Assembly: GCA_903851455.1 (NCBI GenBank)
Contig: CAINOM010000442.1
Coordinates: forward strand, 1 to 8,230
Length of the DNA stretch: 8,230 bases
Direction: 5' to 3'
Origin: an uncultured Bacteroidota bacterium
GTDB taxonomy: Bacteria; Bacteroidota; Bacteroidia; Chitinophagales; Chitinophagaceae
Position numbers and translations under genes: made by a program. Numbering within the stretch: position 1 is the stretch's first letter; each line of letters begins with the position of its first letter. This document shows positions 7,789 to 8,230 of this stretch, piece by piece. The notes below the pieces were generated by a model. The model had not been told where the DNA came from. It searched no databases and worked only from the letters and a program-made list of their open reading frames with translations.

Positions 7789-8091
7789 TTAATTTTCTAA
7801 CAAGCAGGAAGCCGTCCCCGTGACCTTCTTAGTGTACCTGCCATGTGGATCGGGCATATTATATTCTTTGTCCGCTACGGTTGTTCGCATTAGGGCTATA
7901 GGAGAATTAGCAAATTGCTTGACTTGATCTACTGTAACCGGAACCCTAATATTCCACGCTGTCGTGACATAATGTTGTGAGCCTTCAGTTTCAATATTGA
8001 ACGCAGGTACAATGTCGGTTTCAGCTGCAAACTCCATTGTATTACCATCTTCGAGCTTTACTAACAGTTTTGTTCCCTTGGCCATAACCAT
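7789..8091 (-). CDS. Small hypothetical protein, possibly a truncated beta-rich domain
   Basis: This frame of 100 codons starts MVMAKGTKLLVKLEDG; the start could equally be the second Met, two codons later. It shows no signal peptide and no membrane segment. The content is soluble and looks beta-rich, with KLLVKLEDGNTMEF, then NIRVPVTVDQVKQFANSPIA at about 46-65, then a Lys-rich C-terminus. The 'VTVDQVKQFANSPIALMRT' stretch resembles, from memory, the C-terminal part of small secreted or periplasmic Bacteroidota proteins of unknown function that have a leader and extra N-terminal sequence. Here an in-frame TAA lies 13 codons upstream of the first ATG, so the N-terminus may have been lost. No clear promoter or ribosome binding site is visible. 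It converges on aspS. I do not assign a function; it may be a real small gene or a gene relic. Confidence 0.6.
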   Translation of the reverse strand: MVMAKGTKLLVKLEDGNTMEFAAETDIVPAFNIETEGSQHYVTTAWNIRVPVTVDQVKQFANSPIALMRTTVADKEYNMPDPHGRYTKKVTGTASCLLEN

Positions 8092-8230
8092 GTGAATTTC
8101 TGACAGCTCAGTAGGAGAAAAAGTAATATATTATTTGTTTCCTCTCCGTTCCATTTGTATGCACCAAAATGGCTTTATACTTATCCTCATACGTGTTGAT
8201 AGTTTAAAAACTTCTTTAGTGAAGCCATCA
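8092..8230. other. Window-edge region with no supported gene
   Basis: These 139 bp are AT-rich. On the minus strand one frame is open from the window edge (8229) for 32 codons to TAA, ending in ERRGNK, and could be the tail of an upstream gene. Another minus frame gives a protein-like stretch (YKAILVHTNGTERKQIIYYF) but has an in-frame stop just ahead of it and no ATG. Neither can be supported without the flanking sequence. Confidence 0.4.

Noticed and set aside
8110..8200. Protein-like minus-strand stretch YKAILVHTNGTERKQIIYYF
   Set aside because: A stop codon precedes it closely in frame, no ATG is available, and about 30 codons at a window edge is too little to separate from chance.

Overview
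The window looks like a chromosomal segment of a Bacteroidota bacterium, most likely near Chitinophagaceae. I infer this from the style of the aspartyl-tRNA synthetase, a TAnnTTTG-like promoter element with a very short leader, the lack of clear Shine-Dalgarno sequences, and moderate GC genes separated by AT-rich gaps. No IS element, CRISPR array, rRNA or tRNA gene was seen.

Layout. Positions 1-5658 hold three closely spaced genes, all on the minus strand. In transcription order they are a 389-aa multi-pass membrane protein of unknown function (5658-4489), a 226-aa DUF1361 membrane protein (4458-3778), and a very large signalling protein (3731 to beyond position 1). The last joins a Ser/Thr protein kinase, a STAND/AAA-type NTPase and a long helical TPR-like region. 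It is open to the window edge, and its C-terminal output domain lies outside. The gaps of 30 and 46 bp suggest one transcription unit.

A 311-bp AT-rich divergent intergenic region (5659-5969) separates this cluster from aspS (5970-7727, plus strand), a complete aspartyl-tRNA synthetase with all class II motifs. aspS converges on a small gene of unknown function (8091-7789, minus strand). A hairpin between the two stop codons could terminate both transcripts. Positions 8092-8230 hold no gene I can support.

Function. aspS is housekeeping. The minus-strand cluster is the part that may be new: two uncharacterised integral membrane proteins ahead of a kinase-STAND-TPR signalling protein. A membrane-linked sensory module is a reasonable hypothesis, but it rests only on spacing and orientation. 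Smaller oddities are an internal duplication in the 389-aa protein, a short AT-rich insertion in the AspRS GAD region, and a non-standard residue at the AspRS anticodon-discrimination position.
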